Part shown: piece after piece, positions 34,471 through 48,800 of the stretch
Position numbering within the stretch: the stretch's first letter is position 1
How the letters are laid out: every line of letters starts with the position of its first letter
Assembly: GCF_029227915.1 (NCBI RefSeq)
Contig: NC_079882.1
Coordinates: 6,820,001 to 6,884,000 of the forward strand
Direction of reading: 5' to 3'
From: Hydractinia symbiolongicarpus
Lineage: Eukaryota; Cnidaria; Hydrozoa; Anthoathecata; Hydractiniidae
DNA length: 64,000 bases
Program-made: the position numbers and the translations under genes
The notes under the pieces: generated by a model
Told to the model about the DNA's origin: nothing
Databases searched by the model: none
Seen by the model: the letters and a program-made list of their open reading frames with translations, nothing else

Positions 34471-36090
34471 GATTCCGCGGTCGGAAATATTCGATTTCAC
34501 AAAATATTTTTTTTGAAAAAATGGTACGAAAATATTACGTTCTGCCAACTGCGAAAATAAATCGCGGAATTTTAAAATTTTTATCAAGCTATTTTTAATC
34601 ATTTTGACGTTCAGTGAAACCCCCCTAATAGCATACACCACCAGGGCCTAAAAGCAGTGTCTACTACAGAGATGTGCTCATTAGATACACGACTTTTTAT
34701 ATATAAACATTTTTTTGGGATTCCGTCGTAACTTTAAGGGAGATTATTTAAAAGTTTATGGTGGTAGACACCAAATTTCATACCCTCAAAATCTTTTCAG
34801 TAAGATTTCTCAAGATTTTGCGAGTTAGCAGTTAAAAGTACCGAAATCTCGGTCTCAAGTTAAGAAATATTGCGTTTCTTGTAAAAAAAAGACGTAGAGG
34901 CTCTTCCCAAATCGCTTTGAAAATTAAAACCCTTTTTACTTACTAGAATTGTTTTGTATGACCCATTGTTGGACGTGTAACGTTGTGAGAGGTTAGTTCT
35001 AAGAGGTAAAGTAAATCGGTACCTTCAAGAGATGTACTCTATAGAGGTTTTGTTGTTGGAGTTTACCTATCTTTGTCCACTATAGAGAGAGGTCTGCTAC
35101 GAAGGATGGGAGGTTTTACTGTGTTTGAATAGTTTACGAACTTTCGTTTTCTAAACAATTACTTCGCCATTTTTAAAAATGGCGCATATCTCATTTTCTA
35201 CAAATGCTATCAATGAGGCTTTTTTTTCCTGGTTATCTACATATAAAAGGGAGTAAGTGTGCTAAGTTTCAGCTCTATATCATTTTTTACAGGTCAAAAC
35301 ACTTAACGACTGGACTAGCAGTCAAATTATCACGAAACGACGACCGAAATTACACACCATTGGTGGTAAGAAATAAAATGGTTAATAAAAAAATAGTTGT
35401 TCGAATTCAAAAGTATAACTCACATATCTTATGAAACAATTATCTGCTAACGCGCAAAATATTAGAGATAATTTTTTCCTATATATACGGAGGTGTGGCA
35501 CTGGAGGGCTAAAATATGCTGATATCAGCAGCAAAAATCTGAAAAACATAGGCAAAACCACATTTTTTTTAAATCACCCAGGGCTTTATGTAGTTTTGAT
35601 AGCTTTGGCTAGCACTGAATTAATTAAATTAAATTAATAGATTGGCAGGGATCTTGCTAAAAATTATTATAATGTTACAAAACAGGGGTCCGATCCGATA
35701 AATTTAAAAAAATCTGTGTTAAAGTTAAGAAACATCCAGACTGAACCTAAAAAGTATGTTTTTTAAAAAAAAGGGGTGTACTTTGTTTCAGTTGTATGAA
35801 ATTGAAAATGTTGATTTCACCCTATAAAGAGCAATTTTGTAAGAGGTTTCGACTTTTTAAATTTAGAATTTTGCCAGAAAAAAATTAAAGGGTGGTGTCT
35901 TTTATGCAAAATTATTCTTAACTTGGTAAAGATTGACAAGTGACTTTGTGTCTTCGTCAGTTGCAACTTCACGCCATTAGAAATTTTTTTATTTTTTTAA
36001 CTGAAATTTCATTCCCCGATCCTCTCTAAAATTGTATAGTTCCGACTACATTAATAAAATCTTTATGCTACACTCTAGCAGATGTCACTA
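34471..36090. other. Spacer with transposon-like fragments
   Basis: No gene was found. Segments such as GGTTAGTTCTAAGAGGTAAAG, ACTATAGAGAGAGGTCTGC and AGGATGGGAGGTTTTACTGT (about 34990-35123) look like remnants of pogo-type terminal regions. Short open frames at 35204-35637 lack coding character. Confidence 0.35.
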
Positions 36091-36094
36091 TGAA

Positions 36095-36736
36095 TAAAAT
36101 GTACAATACTCTCTAATTAGCGGACACCACTGGTGCAAAAAAAATCTAGCCGCTAATTAAAGGTGTCCGCTTTTTAGTTAACTATTTTTGAGCTTTATTT
36201 TGAGGTTTTGAAGAAAAATTGGATTATTTCAGACTTAGAAGAACAGAAAAATTAGATTTTAAGATATACAAAAGTTTTTATGTCAACATAAGAAAAAATA
36301 TTAAAAACCTAAAAAAAATATAAAAGTACCTTTTTGTTTCAAAATACCAACGAACTCAAAACATGCCGATAAAAATATACCTATAGTAAACACTATGTTT
36401 AACATCTAAAAAAAACAGTTTTATTCGCTTGTCTCTTGCTCGTCTCTTGTTTTCTAGTTTAGTTTTCTCTCCCTCTCATCGATTAGGCTTAAATTTATCA
36501 ATTCATCCATCATCGCCAATGCTTAGACATCGGTTACTTCTTTGATTTCTTCGGCATCATCTTTTTTTCGTCGCTTGTCAAAACAATGCTGGTTTCCTCC
36601 TTGTCTTAGTTTTCATTTTTAATGTAGTCGTTTTATGGGGCTTTGACTAGGATTCGTCCGGTGTAATAAAATTTGTCCATTAATTGGAGGTGTCCGCTTT
36701 TTAGAGGGTCCGTTTATTAGAAAGACTACTGTAGCA
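36095..36736. mobile_element. Non-autonomous pogo/Tigger-like DNA transposon
   Basis: The left end, TACAATACTCTCTAATTAGC plus GGACACC, is mirrored at the right by GGTGTCCGCTTTTTAGAGGG and GTTTATTAGAAAGACTACTG. Inner copies of the word 'GGTGTCCGCTTTTTAG' occur at about 36166 and 36689. The 640-bp interior has no transposase. The CAGTAGTC-type terminus and the 'GCGGACACC' word argue for a pogo-like MITE. Confidence 0.6.
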
Positions 36737-36959
36737 ATAACAAATGTTCGAGGACCTAAAGAATTTAACGGATATAAATGCGTATAAATTCGCATTTTTT
36801 GTTACAATTAAATGACTTCATTCTCCTTAACTTTACAGTGAATTACTTACTTTGGAAATATTGTGGTTTGTTTTTCTTGAAAATAATTGAATTTTTTTAG
36901 CTTGTTCATAAGATAGCTAACATTCCAATTGCAAACCTACTCGCAAAAGAAAAGTTCTA

Positions 36960-37775
36960 CAAACAAAACCTATTTACTTCTTAAGTTTCATGATGTAGGC
37001 GTTTTAAGCACTGGTCAAATGAATGCAATATTCGATGCAACATTTCACGCAACAATGTTAGCCATACAACATATTGGAACATCAATATGTAACAAAATGA
37101 AAGAATTGTTTATTTTTGTTGATGCATACGTTTTCCATACCCACATGGTCTCGGCTTTGGAATGCTAATTTCAATTTTCTTCCTTAACAGAGTTTTCTCC
37201 AGCATCACTCATACGGCCATTGCTACCAACATCACCTAAAAACATTTGCAGTTTGGACCAGCAATCACCATTACACCACTGAATATGTGGGTTTGTATTT
37301 ATAATAATTTTAACTAGCACCTGGCGGTGGCTTGATCACGACATATTTACCATCTACCACTATAGCATTTAGAATGGTCCAGTGATTTTCGAAGTCAGCA
37401 AAAATTTTGAGCTACGCATTGCAATCTTGAGGAATCGATATAAAGTTTCATGTTAGAAATTAATGCTTTTGATACTTGCACGACAATGCTAGAATTCGAA
37501 TTTTTACATATTCGAAACTGGAAGTACCGTATGGTTAGAACCAGACGCTCTGATACATGAATACACTTTAATTCCACTCGCCAGTTCCATAAGTGTAATA
37601 TTTTTTTTGATATACCCCGAAATTGTGCAGAGTGTGCTCAATTCTCATCATTTCCTTGTAAGCAGTTGCATATTTTGCTCCAAGTTCATTAACAATATTT
37701 ACCTAAGAACCTCTCTCCTCTAATCCAATATTTTACCTCGTTTTCGCTTTTGTTCTGCTTTATCTTCAAGGTAAT
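36960..37775 (-). pseudogene. Decayed Harbinger-type transposase
   Basis: Conceptual translation of the minus strand, read in several frames, shows a known order of Harbinger/PIF transposase blocks. These are an N-terminal helical part near 37760-37600, then VSERLVLTIRY, FRICKNSNSSIVVQVSKAL, FENHWTILNAIVVDGKYVVI (the first catalytic Asp region), KPPPGAS, a DVGSNGRMSDAG block (second Asp region) and an IPKPRP-like block near 37160. Frameshifts and stop codons (for example right after GAS and in the DVGSNGR block) make it non-functional. Terminal repeats were not located. Confidence 0.8.
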
Positions 37776-39834
37776 TTTCAATCAAAACTCACAACGTCCA
37801 TCTTGTTAGTGTCCATGTTAAAAATTTTTTTTGCTTTACACATCGAATGTTGTTCATGTTGCGTGAAAAAATTAGGCCCGTGTCAAAAAGAATGTTACAT
37901 TAGTTTGACCAGCGTTTTAAAGAAAAAATTAAAGCCTTTCAAATTGAGGAGCAATATAAAAGGAGTTTTCACTTTTTTTACAAACAATTGATTTTTTGAA
38001 CTTCGCCCAAACATTGTTTGGTTACTTAAAGACAAAACGTCTCAAAAAATGTTTAGTCATTGTTAAGATTGTACGGACAAATTATTTATTTCCAAATTAT
38101 TTTTAAAATTGAGTCAAAAGCGTTTAAAAGTGAGAACTTTAAATGTAAAATATTCATTTAAAGGGGAGACTTCAGGATTTACAGTTTAGAGTTTATGTAT
38201 ATATTTTGCGTCATTGGAAGTTTAAGTAAAGACAGTTTCCTTTTTTTTGATCAACTTTGACTGTTATGAAATCGTGCCACTTTAAGTTTAGTTGTAAGTG
38301 TTTTTATCTCTGAAAAACTATACATAGGATTTAAATTGGAAATTGTTTGTTATTCGACTAATTATTTCCCAAGCAATTTGTATAAATTTCGGCCATTTAT
38401 TCGCCCGAAGCAAATTTTTGGGGAGATTGTTTAAATTTGGCATTGTTTATAAAAAAGTGTAAAAAGATGTTGGGTCAAACCAATTCGTTTCAAAGAAAAT
38501 AAAATAGACGGACCTATGATACAGGAAGCAATATAAGATCAACAAATTAAAATAAGAACTGAATTTGATAAACCGAAGCAGTTATAAAAATAGCTGGACA
38601 CAATGGAGCTGGGAAGAAAAGTCCATAACTCAGAATAAACACGTGGACCTTTTTTTAAATGCAACAAAATTTCCCTTTTATCGCTTGGGCAATAGCATAG
38701 TGAACTCCCGCTAAGTTGGAACATTTATTACGACACCAGAAAAAATCTCACTTTTCCAGATAACAGACTCTTCAATCCCCCAAAAAGTGGCTAATGGAGG
38801 AAATGAAAAGTTTTACCTGAAATTATTGTAAATGTTCAGAGCAAGGAAATAGAGATGTCATACAGTATTGGTTATAACACATGTAAGACATTGTCAATGC
38901 GTTAGATAAAAAACTTAAAAGCTGTATACCACTACAAAAATCATATTTTCATTTTCAAAAAAATATATAATCACAAATTCTATGTATATATACAAATATT
39001 ATCAACATGACGTAGTATGAACAATTTCATTAAGAGAGACACCGTGGCTTCTCAAAATAACTGTTTTAAAAGTTCGTGCGACTGTTACATGGAATAATGG
39101 TGATTAAGAATAATACTGATGATTTGCTGTTAAAAAAATGCTTATGATTAACAATGAATATATTTCGGAAGGGTGAACATGCCACAGACTTAAAATGTTA
39201 GATGATCTTCGGCGAAGTTGAATATAAAAATGTATAAAGCACAACAACATCTGATAAAAGCAATGGGATTAGAAAGCGAAAAGCAATGCGGAGCAGAATT
39301 CATAAAAAAAGAGGTAAAATGTTGCTAAAAGTAACAGAGTAACAGAGACAAATTATTTTATTATAGCTACAAGTAATTCTTAGCACATGCTTCTCTCTGG
39401 ACAAAAATAAATTTGTGTGCTAGATTCATAATAAAAATTCGATCGCACGGGTTCTCCCTCGATCAAGTAACGGTTGGTGCAATGAATGAATAAATGTCAG
39501 GGTGAATGAGTGAATGAAACGCAATACTAAAATACTCTACAACTACAACTACACAGCACAAACATAAAACCCGTTGCCAGGTTTGCGTAATAAATTAATG
39601 GGAGACAAGCTACACGTTAAAAAAATAACTTTTAAAAGCATATAAACAAGTATATAGATATAGATTTGTCTTTTGAAACGACACTACAACGTCTAGCAGA
39701 CGAAGATGTCGAAAAAATAATAATACGAAAATAACTTCCGTAAATATATAAATCCAATAAAAAAATGAAAATAAAAAAAAATATTTGAAAAAAAAACTCT
39801 GAGCGCGACTTAACTTATTTACAATAGCAGTGGA
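37776..39834. other. Spacer and 3' flank of the ARHGEF17-like gene
   Basis: No exon was seen. The right part (about 38900-39834) probably includes the 3'UTR of the minus-strand gene. The sequence is AT-rich with poly-A runs near 39770-39800. Confidence 0.4.
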
Positions 39835-42800
39835 TCATACCCTCCATATTAGCAGGTGATTCGTGCTATCATCACGTCCAACAGCCTCTGTTTGCTGATT
39901 ATACCGAAAATCTTCGTAACCGTCACCACCGCTCACGACTAACGTCACCGTATCGTTATTGTCGGTGTCGGAAAGCTTATTTTTATCTACGTCTTTTTTT
40001 TTATTTCGAGCATTGTTCGTCATAGGAGACCCTCTCAGAATGTCTTTGTCAGAATCCAGGCCCTTAAACATAGACCTCGGCACTTCCACCGACGTTAAAA
40101 ATCGTACGTGCCCTGTGTGTCCGTGTGGTGAGCCTGTGGGTCCAGGACTATGTCTTAAAACAGACGTGCTGACATTAATCGACGGAAGTTGGTTAGTCAG
40201 AATAACACCAGCGCTAGTTCCAATCCATATTAAGTCCTTGCAAATTAATAAAGATGTTACGCGCAAGCACGCAGCTTTGTGTTGTTTGATAATTTGGTCC
40301 GCGCCTAAACGTAACAAGATAAAGAATATCAAGGACATGCAGTTTATTTTTGTAGGGGATTCTATGTTACACCAACAGTCTTTCTGAAAATTTCGAATTA
40401 AAGATTAAATCTAGCAGTTCTATCCTATTGTAACGTAAGAGTGACTTACCGGCCAACATTTTATTAACCGCAGATGCGACATCAATGTCGAGTAAATTTT
40501 CATACGTTGTGGCGTGGTACAACCGAACTGTTGCACTGTTCTGTAGAGAAACCCACACGCCCAACCCTGAACTTACAATTTTGTGCACTGACTTTGTATG
40601 ATCCGGGCTAACAGTAATCGGCCTCTATAAAAATGAAACAATGTTAAGCAAACAAAAGACAAAGCGCAAAAATGACATTCAAACCATTCATATACTTCTG
40701 CCAAGTACAACCGATTAATCAGAAGCTTACCTCAATCTTCAAGGTTGATGCATTGACAAGCACGATCGTGTTTTGACACCCACACCATATTCGACCAGCA
40801 ACAGCCGTCATACAAACGATAGCTGATCCTGTGATACTCACGTGGATGGTTTCAGGAGTTGAGATCTGCCATCCGCTCGTTCCTGATTCACGTTTGTATA
40901 TACACAACTCACCGCTACCCAGTGCGACGAATACTTTATTCTCAAAATAACTAAAATAAAAGTCGTAAACCTAAAACCTTTGTCATCCTAATTTTCTTTA
41001 CTAGACGTTATTACAACTCACGGGACAAGTCTGCATAAAAATAATGTTAAGAAAGTAGAAAGAAAAAATGAATAAAGATTTAGCTGCGAAGAAACGCCCT
41101 GTCTCTGTGGAGATTAATAAAACAACCTGAACACTTACAGTATGGAAATAACTGGAAAGCCATGTTGCATTTTTAATTTGCTTTTTCTTTGAGTGATGGC
41201 GTCTTTTGCGTGATATACATATATACTAAAAAATACAAGGGCTTATAACATGAGAAGCACATTGTAGAGAGAGAATTTCAGCAGCGCTTACACAACGAAT
41301 CATGTACACAAAAACAATATTTCTTCCTACTTACTGTCCATCTTCAGTTCCTAACCACATAGTAGCTTGCACATCAAGATCTTCATCTAGAAAATCGTCT
41401 AAACGGTCTTTCATTGGATATCCATTATTACTTCGACCTAACGATGAGCCAACCGGTTCGTTAATTCTACGCGTAGAGTCTGTGTGATCATCCTCGTCAT
41501 CGCTACTGTTGAAGTCGCTGCTATCATGATCACCTTCTATACTTCCTACAGTACCAAGACTGCTTCCGTCTGGACTCATGCGACCTCCAAATGCAGATGA
41601 CCCACCTAATAGAAAATCAAATGAAATGCGTGGTAAGTTAGTCTTCGCTTCTTTTTTTAAAAACAAAAATAACAATACACTACTTACGGAATAAATACGC
41701 AAAAGTTTGAATGCTTTGCGCAATCGTAAGCATATAAGGAAACAACATGACTATAAAAAAGTGTTAACAAACCTATAAACGATGTTCCCATATCTGCATC
41801 GTCGTCATCACTGCTATCGAACGCGATAATGTTTTCAGCACCATGTCCAATATCGTCATCATCCGACTCGCTTGGTACGGATTTCTTCTGCTTGAAGCTC
41901 GACGTGCTTTTACTTGATTTAATTTTCTTTTGTGAAAACGAATGTAAATTATTTCTGTCGCCGTCAGTTCTTGGCTTGTCGCTATTCAATCGCGCGCCCG
42001 GAACGGCTGCGACGCAAACAATGCGTGCTGAACAAACGGATAAACACGCTTTGGATTGCGCTTCAGGAATCATGCTCAACAAACACACTTGTCCAACATA
42101 ACCATCGCTGTTGCACACCCAGACGTCGCCGCAGATGTTCGGTTGGTTCATTATATCACTGAAGCCGTTTACATGACTTGGCGCCGCACATGTAAACTGT
42201 AAAGAACGAAGTAAACAACTACTGAGTCAATAAAACAACAAAAACCAAAACCAAAAACCAACAACAACAAGAACATGATATTAATTCCACCGCAACTACT
42301 CCGAAAAATCAATAAGTAAATTCGACGTAACTTCAACAAGTCTTTACTTAGTAGCTTAGCAAAATAAACAAAATAAACAGACAAACTGACCTGCATTCCA
42401 CTGCGTGTTTTTGTGATCGGCATTGGGTACTGAAATTCAGGCGGAAAGGTGTCTCTTGAGTATGCTAAAAGCGATAAAAATTCCACGTATAAGGCTGACT
42501 CTTAATACAAAATTTCCAAGCACATGACAGTAAGTCAACAGACAGCAACAGACGGCTACCACTTAAAAGTCCAAACATGAACACTCAAAATAACGAAGTC
42601 AACCAGAAGTCTATGTCAATACCAGTTAAACTTACCTAATTTTTGTTTGGCTTCTTCGAAATATGCTTCCCAAGAGGACTTACACTCAGCAGATAGAAAA
42701 ACGAATGTGTAAAACTCTTGCAAGTCACTACATAGAAAACACAGTATCAGGACGTAGTAAAATAGTGAGGAAGGAATCGGCGAAAGAGGAGCATTTGAAG

Positions 42801-45800
42801 AATGTTTTGATGTTCTTACAAATATAAAACAACCTAAGGAAATGGCTAAGGAAATTATCAACAAGCTAAAATAGCCCTCTTTTGAGGTGTCATCGCTCAA
42901 CTCAGCACTGCAAAAAACTAAGAGAACGGGTGTGAACGCAGAAGTCACGTGTCATGTAACTCTATGGTCAACTTACTCTATTTGAGCAAGCAGTTCGATC
43001 TTTGACAACATTGGTGAGAGCGGTATTTGAGGTGCTTGTGTTTGTTTTTCTTGGATTTGATTACGCACTTCAGCCATAAGATCTTTAACTGAAAACTCCA
43101 AGTTCTGAAGATAAAAACATAGGTAAACATTTTAAAAAAAGGAGGAGCTGCGTAGTTTTTTTTATAAATCTGCCATATTGGCTGGCATAGCAGATATAGG
43201 TTTAAGAAATACTGTGCACGTACGTATTGGTCTTTACAAATGATAGTCGTTTTTTATTTAAAATATTAGACTTAATAATTTGCGGAAATAAAAACAATGA
43301 GATTTAAAAATTCGCAGGACACTCGTTAAGTGTCAGGATCTTGCATTTTCAGGACAGTTAAGCATCATCCAGGCTAAATCTTAGAAATTGTATTAAGACG
43401 TGTATAAAAGAAGTAGAAGAGAACAAGGGAAAGAAGGTTTGAAGGTTTAAATTGTGAAATCTTGAGATTGCTAGATTAATCAGTGATTTATCAGGCGATT
43501 TATGGTAGACAACCTTTATCCATTTGGAAGTAAATTCCATCGAAACGTTCAAGATTACCAAAATATGCCAAAAGCTATTTTTTTAAAACTCTGGCGTAAA
43601 AATGAGGTTTAAAAATGTGTACCAATGATGATGGTTTTTAAAATGTAGAGGTTAGAATTGTAGATAGATCATTTTACCTGGTGTGCGACAGTAAGAGATT
43701 CGGCTTCAGAGAGAATATTAGTGAGAATGCGAACATCTTCCTCCAACCTTTCAATGTCTCTGCCTCCCACATTTGGTTGAGGATTATTAGCTAAAAAAAC
43801 AACATAAAGGCGTGTTGAAAAACAAACATAGTATTCTGCAAAACATTAGCACACATAAAGAGCCTGTAGCCACAAATAAAGCAAAACTACAGAATCTTCA
43901 CCTTTTGATATATCTACATCATCTAATGGCAATTTCCACAGGAATTTGTATCGATTTAATTCAGCAGCTGATTGACCGGTGAAAAGGCCAAGCGAACCAC
44001 GACGCAGAGCATGTGTTTTTCTGCGTACCGTGGTGCACACAAGAAGATCAGAGAACAAAAACAAACATCTGTCCTTCTTTGCAACGGCACCTTTTAGTTC
44101 AGCTACAAGGTCTTGTCGAAGGAACTTTCTGTTGCTGTTGACCAAATCTACCATTCCCTCGATCGTGGCTTCAATGTCGCGCAGTCGTTCGACGTCTCTC
44201 TCAGCTTGATCCGCTTCCACTTCACCTTTGTTCATTCGATCCGCAAGCGTCTTTATTTCATCGAGCGCGAGCTTAAGATTTCCAAAGTCTGGATGCTCAG
44301 TAGGAGTGTATTTTAGCATATCCTGCAAAACAAAAAAGTTAACAGTGATTTATTTTTAGTCGCTGAGTTAAAATGAACAAGTATCTTTTATATGTTATAA
44401 TTTTGTCTTATATATCTTGGGCAATGCTGGGCAAGAAACAATGGAACCGAAGATTCGATCAAAGTTGTAAATAATACTAACCCAACATACAAATCATACT
44501 ATTTTCACCCCTGACACATTTTACATACTGTAATTGTGTAAACTTTTTACACAATCCTGTTCTTAAAAGCGCTGAAACAATATCCTCCCTTTTCCATTTT
44601 TCACAGTCATGCATATCACGAACACCTATTACCTTCAAGATCAAGCAATAACGTGGAATTCTCTGTACGGGCATGATCAACAAATCAGAGAGTGTCAGCT
44701 TCTCCTTGTGTTCTTTCGTGCATTGTTCAATATATTTCACAAACTGCGGCCTCGCGTTTGTGGCTTGTCTTATAGTTGTCTTGGCTTGAACAAAATGATT
44801 GATAAAGTTGCTGTATGCGTCCATTAACAGACATTTCGTGAACTAAAGAAAAAAAATGAAATTTAAACAAAATTCTGAGCATTTCATCAATGGAAATATC
44901 ACTGTCAGGTTAGATGTGAAATCGTAACTTAAATGCCAATATTTGACTTACTGAAGATACAAAAATATCACCAATGATTTGCTCATCACTCCAAGCATTC
45001 ACACGGTTGGTCAGTTGCTCCAAAAAGAATTCATGGTTGACTAAAATTTCTGGTATTTGGTAGAAAATTTCATCAACAAGCGATGGCTCGATAATGTGCC
45101 CGTTCTCTGGCCTCTTCAAAGGCTTAAAGAACATCTAAAAAAAAGAAAAATCAACAGCAAATTAAATAAACTGCGCGTACCTTACTGTAGACGCGACAAA
45201 ATGAACGAATTATAATTACAAGCTCGTGAGCTTGTATTAAAACGCAAATGTGTCCTACAAGAATGGAAATTTTTGCCTCTCTGAGCACCGACACGGGAGT
45301 AGTCGTGTGTTCGAATCTCATCTTGGTAACTATTTTTACTTTTTTTCTTTTTACTATCTCGCCCGCGAGGACGTGTTTACAGACTGACCTGACGAAAATT
45401 GAAATTTCGATAAATTTTCTATCAATATTATTGCCTATCCGAATAGCAAAATATGTCGTGTCTAACTTCAGCTTTTTGTACACTTTTTTGGCGAGGTTGT
45501 TTGCGTATATCATACGTCTTGTTATATTTCATTCACTTTTTTACATACTTTAGCTAACCCATGTCTGAAGTATTGTAAAAAATAAAGTTATCATTTTTTA
45601 ATTTTGTTTGAAAAACTTTTTCATCCGTTATTTTTTATGCTTCAAAAGGTCTGTGTTTTGATGACCTTATAATACACCTTTCCCGAATTTCATAAACTAT
45701 AATAATTTTGAGGTCATCCAAAATTTTGGAACAGTTCTATGGTCTTCAAATCAGGCTTTCAAATAGAATACCTAATTATCATGACAAAACAATCATGACA

Positions 45801-48800
45801 AGTTTTTAAAGCAATATAATATTCTGGTTGGATTTTTTTTTTGATTTAAAGAAAATAATTATTAGGAAAACGAGGCTGTTCTTAGAAAGCCGGGCTATAT
45901 GAAGGATTTGACTGTAACTTTCAGCTCGTAATTAAGGCACTTATCAAACAGAAATATTTACAAAATTAGGTAATTTTTTCTACTTTTTGCTAAGGAACTA
46001 AGGGATAAGAATCATTTTTACTATCGACTTCTTTTAATGAGTTTGACATAATTAGGAAGTTCGGGAAAGGTCTATTGGGATCTGTAAGTTTCACATTTCG
46101 TAGATGAGTTTGTACAGGACGCATGTGTTTACTTCAATCATTGTAGAACATTTAAGAAACTTGAATTAAGCACACTATGGAAGACCATTTGCAAAAAATT
46201 TTAACAAAGCGAACTTAATTTTATAATATCAATAGACTGAAAGTGTGGTGATATCATAATTTATGCAGCATAATTAAATCTAAAATACGAATATCTTGAA
46301 AACGGAAAGAGCTGTGTAAGAAAACTTTTTAAGCTCAAAAGCATGACAACACACATAGGGATAAAAAAAGTAAAAACCATGAAAGCATGCATACTGTTAA
46401 CATTGCTCCAAGATTGTGCACATAAGATCTTTCAGTATCTAGAAGGTTCTGTAAAACATGTCTTCGCATTTCCTAAAACACAAACAGGACAAATATTAAA
46501 AAAATACTGACCTTTTGTGACATATAAACTTCAAACATGTGGAATAAAAGGGAGTCGATGTAATGTACGAACACAGAGAAGCAAATGATAAAAAATTATC
46601 AAAGTGAGTTTTAACCCCTTTTAAAGGTTTTTCAAGTGAAGTTCGTGGGAGCTAAGTGCGCATAAGAACCGGGTACGTAGTCTGGTTATCAATAATTCCT
46701 TAGTAACTAGATTTGAATAGATAGTTTTTACAAGACAATGAACATTAATAACAAGCCATAATGTTTAATTAGTTTTTTAAGTTTAAAAGGACAATGCATT
46801 TAAGCATTGTTTTATGATTTTAAACATTGTTTATACACAAAGAATCACTGATCTCAAAAGAAAACATGATGTATAAATGCCCTTGGTAAATGATAAGAAT
46901 TAATACAGGACAAACTATGGTTAGAGCATAAAAACAAACAATGCATGCGTAATCTGCACATTACTCTTTCATAAATTTCCACATATAAATGTTACGTATG
47001 AAGAAAGGCTATGTATAGTTCAGTTGAAAAAAAATATGGCCATTCTCTACTTTATAGCCTCCTTGTTGATAAAAGCTCTTTAATACTAAATATATTGAGA
47101 TATAAAATTAAAAACCTATCTATGCAAATAAAAATAATTGCTTTTTACGGCAAAAGCGTTATGTGCCTGGACAGAATTAGAAAGGAGTTAAACTTTCTTT
47201 GTCAACTGACAAAATATGTCGTCAATCTAGGACTTTATACCTGATATACCCAAATTTGGTAAATAAACTTTAAAAACTTTAAATAAACTTTAAAATGTTA
47301 ATTTTTCATAAACTAAAAATGTTTTAAATTTCAAAGCCCTTAAAACAATAAAAAATAACAAAATTAAATATCTGTGGAAAAATCATCCTGGTGGAAAACT
47401 TTTAGATTAACTAAAAGAGAAAAACGAGCTGTTGTTTATATTTTGTTTACTTATGAAAGTTAATCAGCACTCTGGAAAACCGTAAACTGGAAAGTAGACC
47501 ATTTCCAAACTGGGGCTGAAGTCAGGGAATTTCCAAACAAGGTCAAAGTAAGAAAAAAAGTCACGCCATTTTGTCACAAAAATTAATAATCACACACCAA
47601 CTATCTGAGTGCAAATGAAATAGAGCCTTAAAGATGTGGTTTTTGTATAACCAATTATATGAAATTCATGCAAAACTTTGTTTTAGTTGTGTAAAAGTCA
47701 AAATAAAGAGTGGCGTGCAACTCTTTGGCGACACATGAAATAGGACATAGAACTGTTATACCTACTTTTTGATGACTAGAGTTGCCTGTTGTGAAAAAAT
47801 ACTTTCAATTTCGCAAAATTTGGCTTTTTCTTTTTCGGAACAACAACTTACACTACTTTTTTTTCTGGTTACCTAGATATGTGAATTTTAACTTCAGCGG
47901 TCTTCATTTTTCTTCTCATTCACAAACCCTTAAAAACGGTATAAATCGAGAAAAAAATGTCATTAAATTCTTTCTTTGCAAAATTTAATTCTTGAGAAAT
48001 ATAAGGGTTTGTTGACATTGTAAAAATTAGTTCTCGCAATAATTTTTTACCAACAAATTTTATGTGAAAACTTATTTCCTTCAGACAGTGTATTAAACAT
48101 AGTTTGAAACACTGACAAAAATGATGTATAGAATGATATCCTTTGTAACAATGCAAAAACGCAATACTGCAAATACAAATCCATTATATAGAACGTATGT
48201 ATGTCAAAATATACAACTTACTGCTTTGGGTGTTTTCTCTTTTGTTGGTGGAGCTGGTGGCTTTTCAATTCCAATTTCTTGTGGAGAAGTGGGAGTAACT
48301 GGTGTGACTGGCGTATCTGGTGGATCAGGTGGTTCTGACGTTCCTATACCATTAGTTATTGACACAAGGCTTTTGTCTTTATTACCAAGAGAAGTTGTGG
48401 AAGAGTTACTTGGATATCGTTCCAAGTTTTGAGATAAATTTAGGTCAATACTATTATTTGTATTTAGTTCATTGTAATTACTTATGTTTTCATTATACTG
48501 TGTTATAGCTGTTGGGTTCGGATCACTTTTAGAACGAACTTCCCCATTAACATTATCAAACTTGGAATCATAATCGATTTCTGATATATCTTCAGAGCTC
48601 AAGTTCTTTGGGGTGGAATGCAAATCACTACCTTGGCTTCCAGTCTCTCTTTCATCATTTTTAGGACTATCATACTCAATGTCCCTTGAAGGCTCCTCAA
48701 TAATTGTATCTTCGGGAAATATAGCACCAATAACAGGTCTCCGTGGACGACGCTTTTTGCCTGGTTCATCGTGTATTCCCCTTTTTAATCCCTGCCCTTC

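Noticed and set aside
36929-37168. 79-codon plus-strand frame
   Set aside because: It is antisense to, and beside, the degraded transposase; no coding signal of its own.
42616-42948. Hydrophobic segment (LLIISLAISLGCFIF) that could be a transmembrane exon of the RhoGEF
   Set aside because: The flanking exons (42977 end, 42727 start) already join in perfect phase, and the segment lies in the intron between them.
45270-45345. tRNA-like B box (GTTCGAATCTC) on the plus strand in a RhoGEF intron
   Set aside because: No convincing A box at the right distance, poor T-stem pairing and no tail. At most a decayed SINE fragment.
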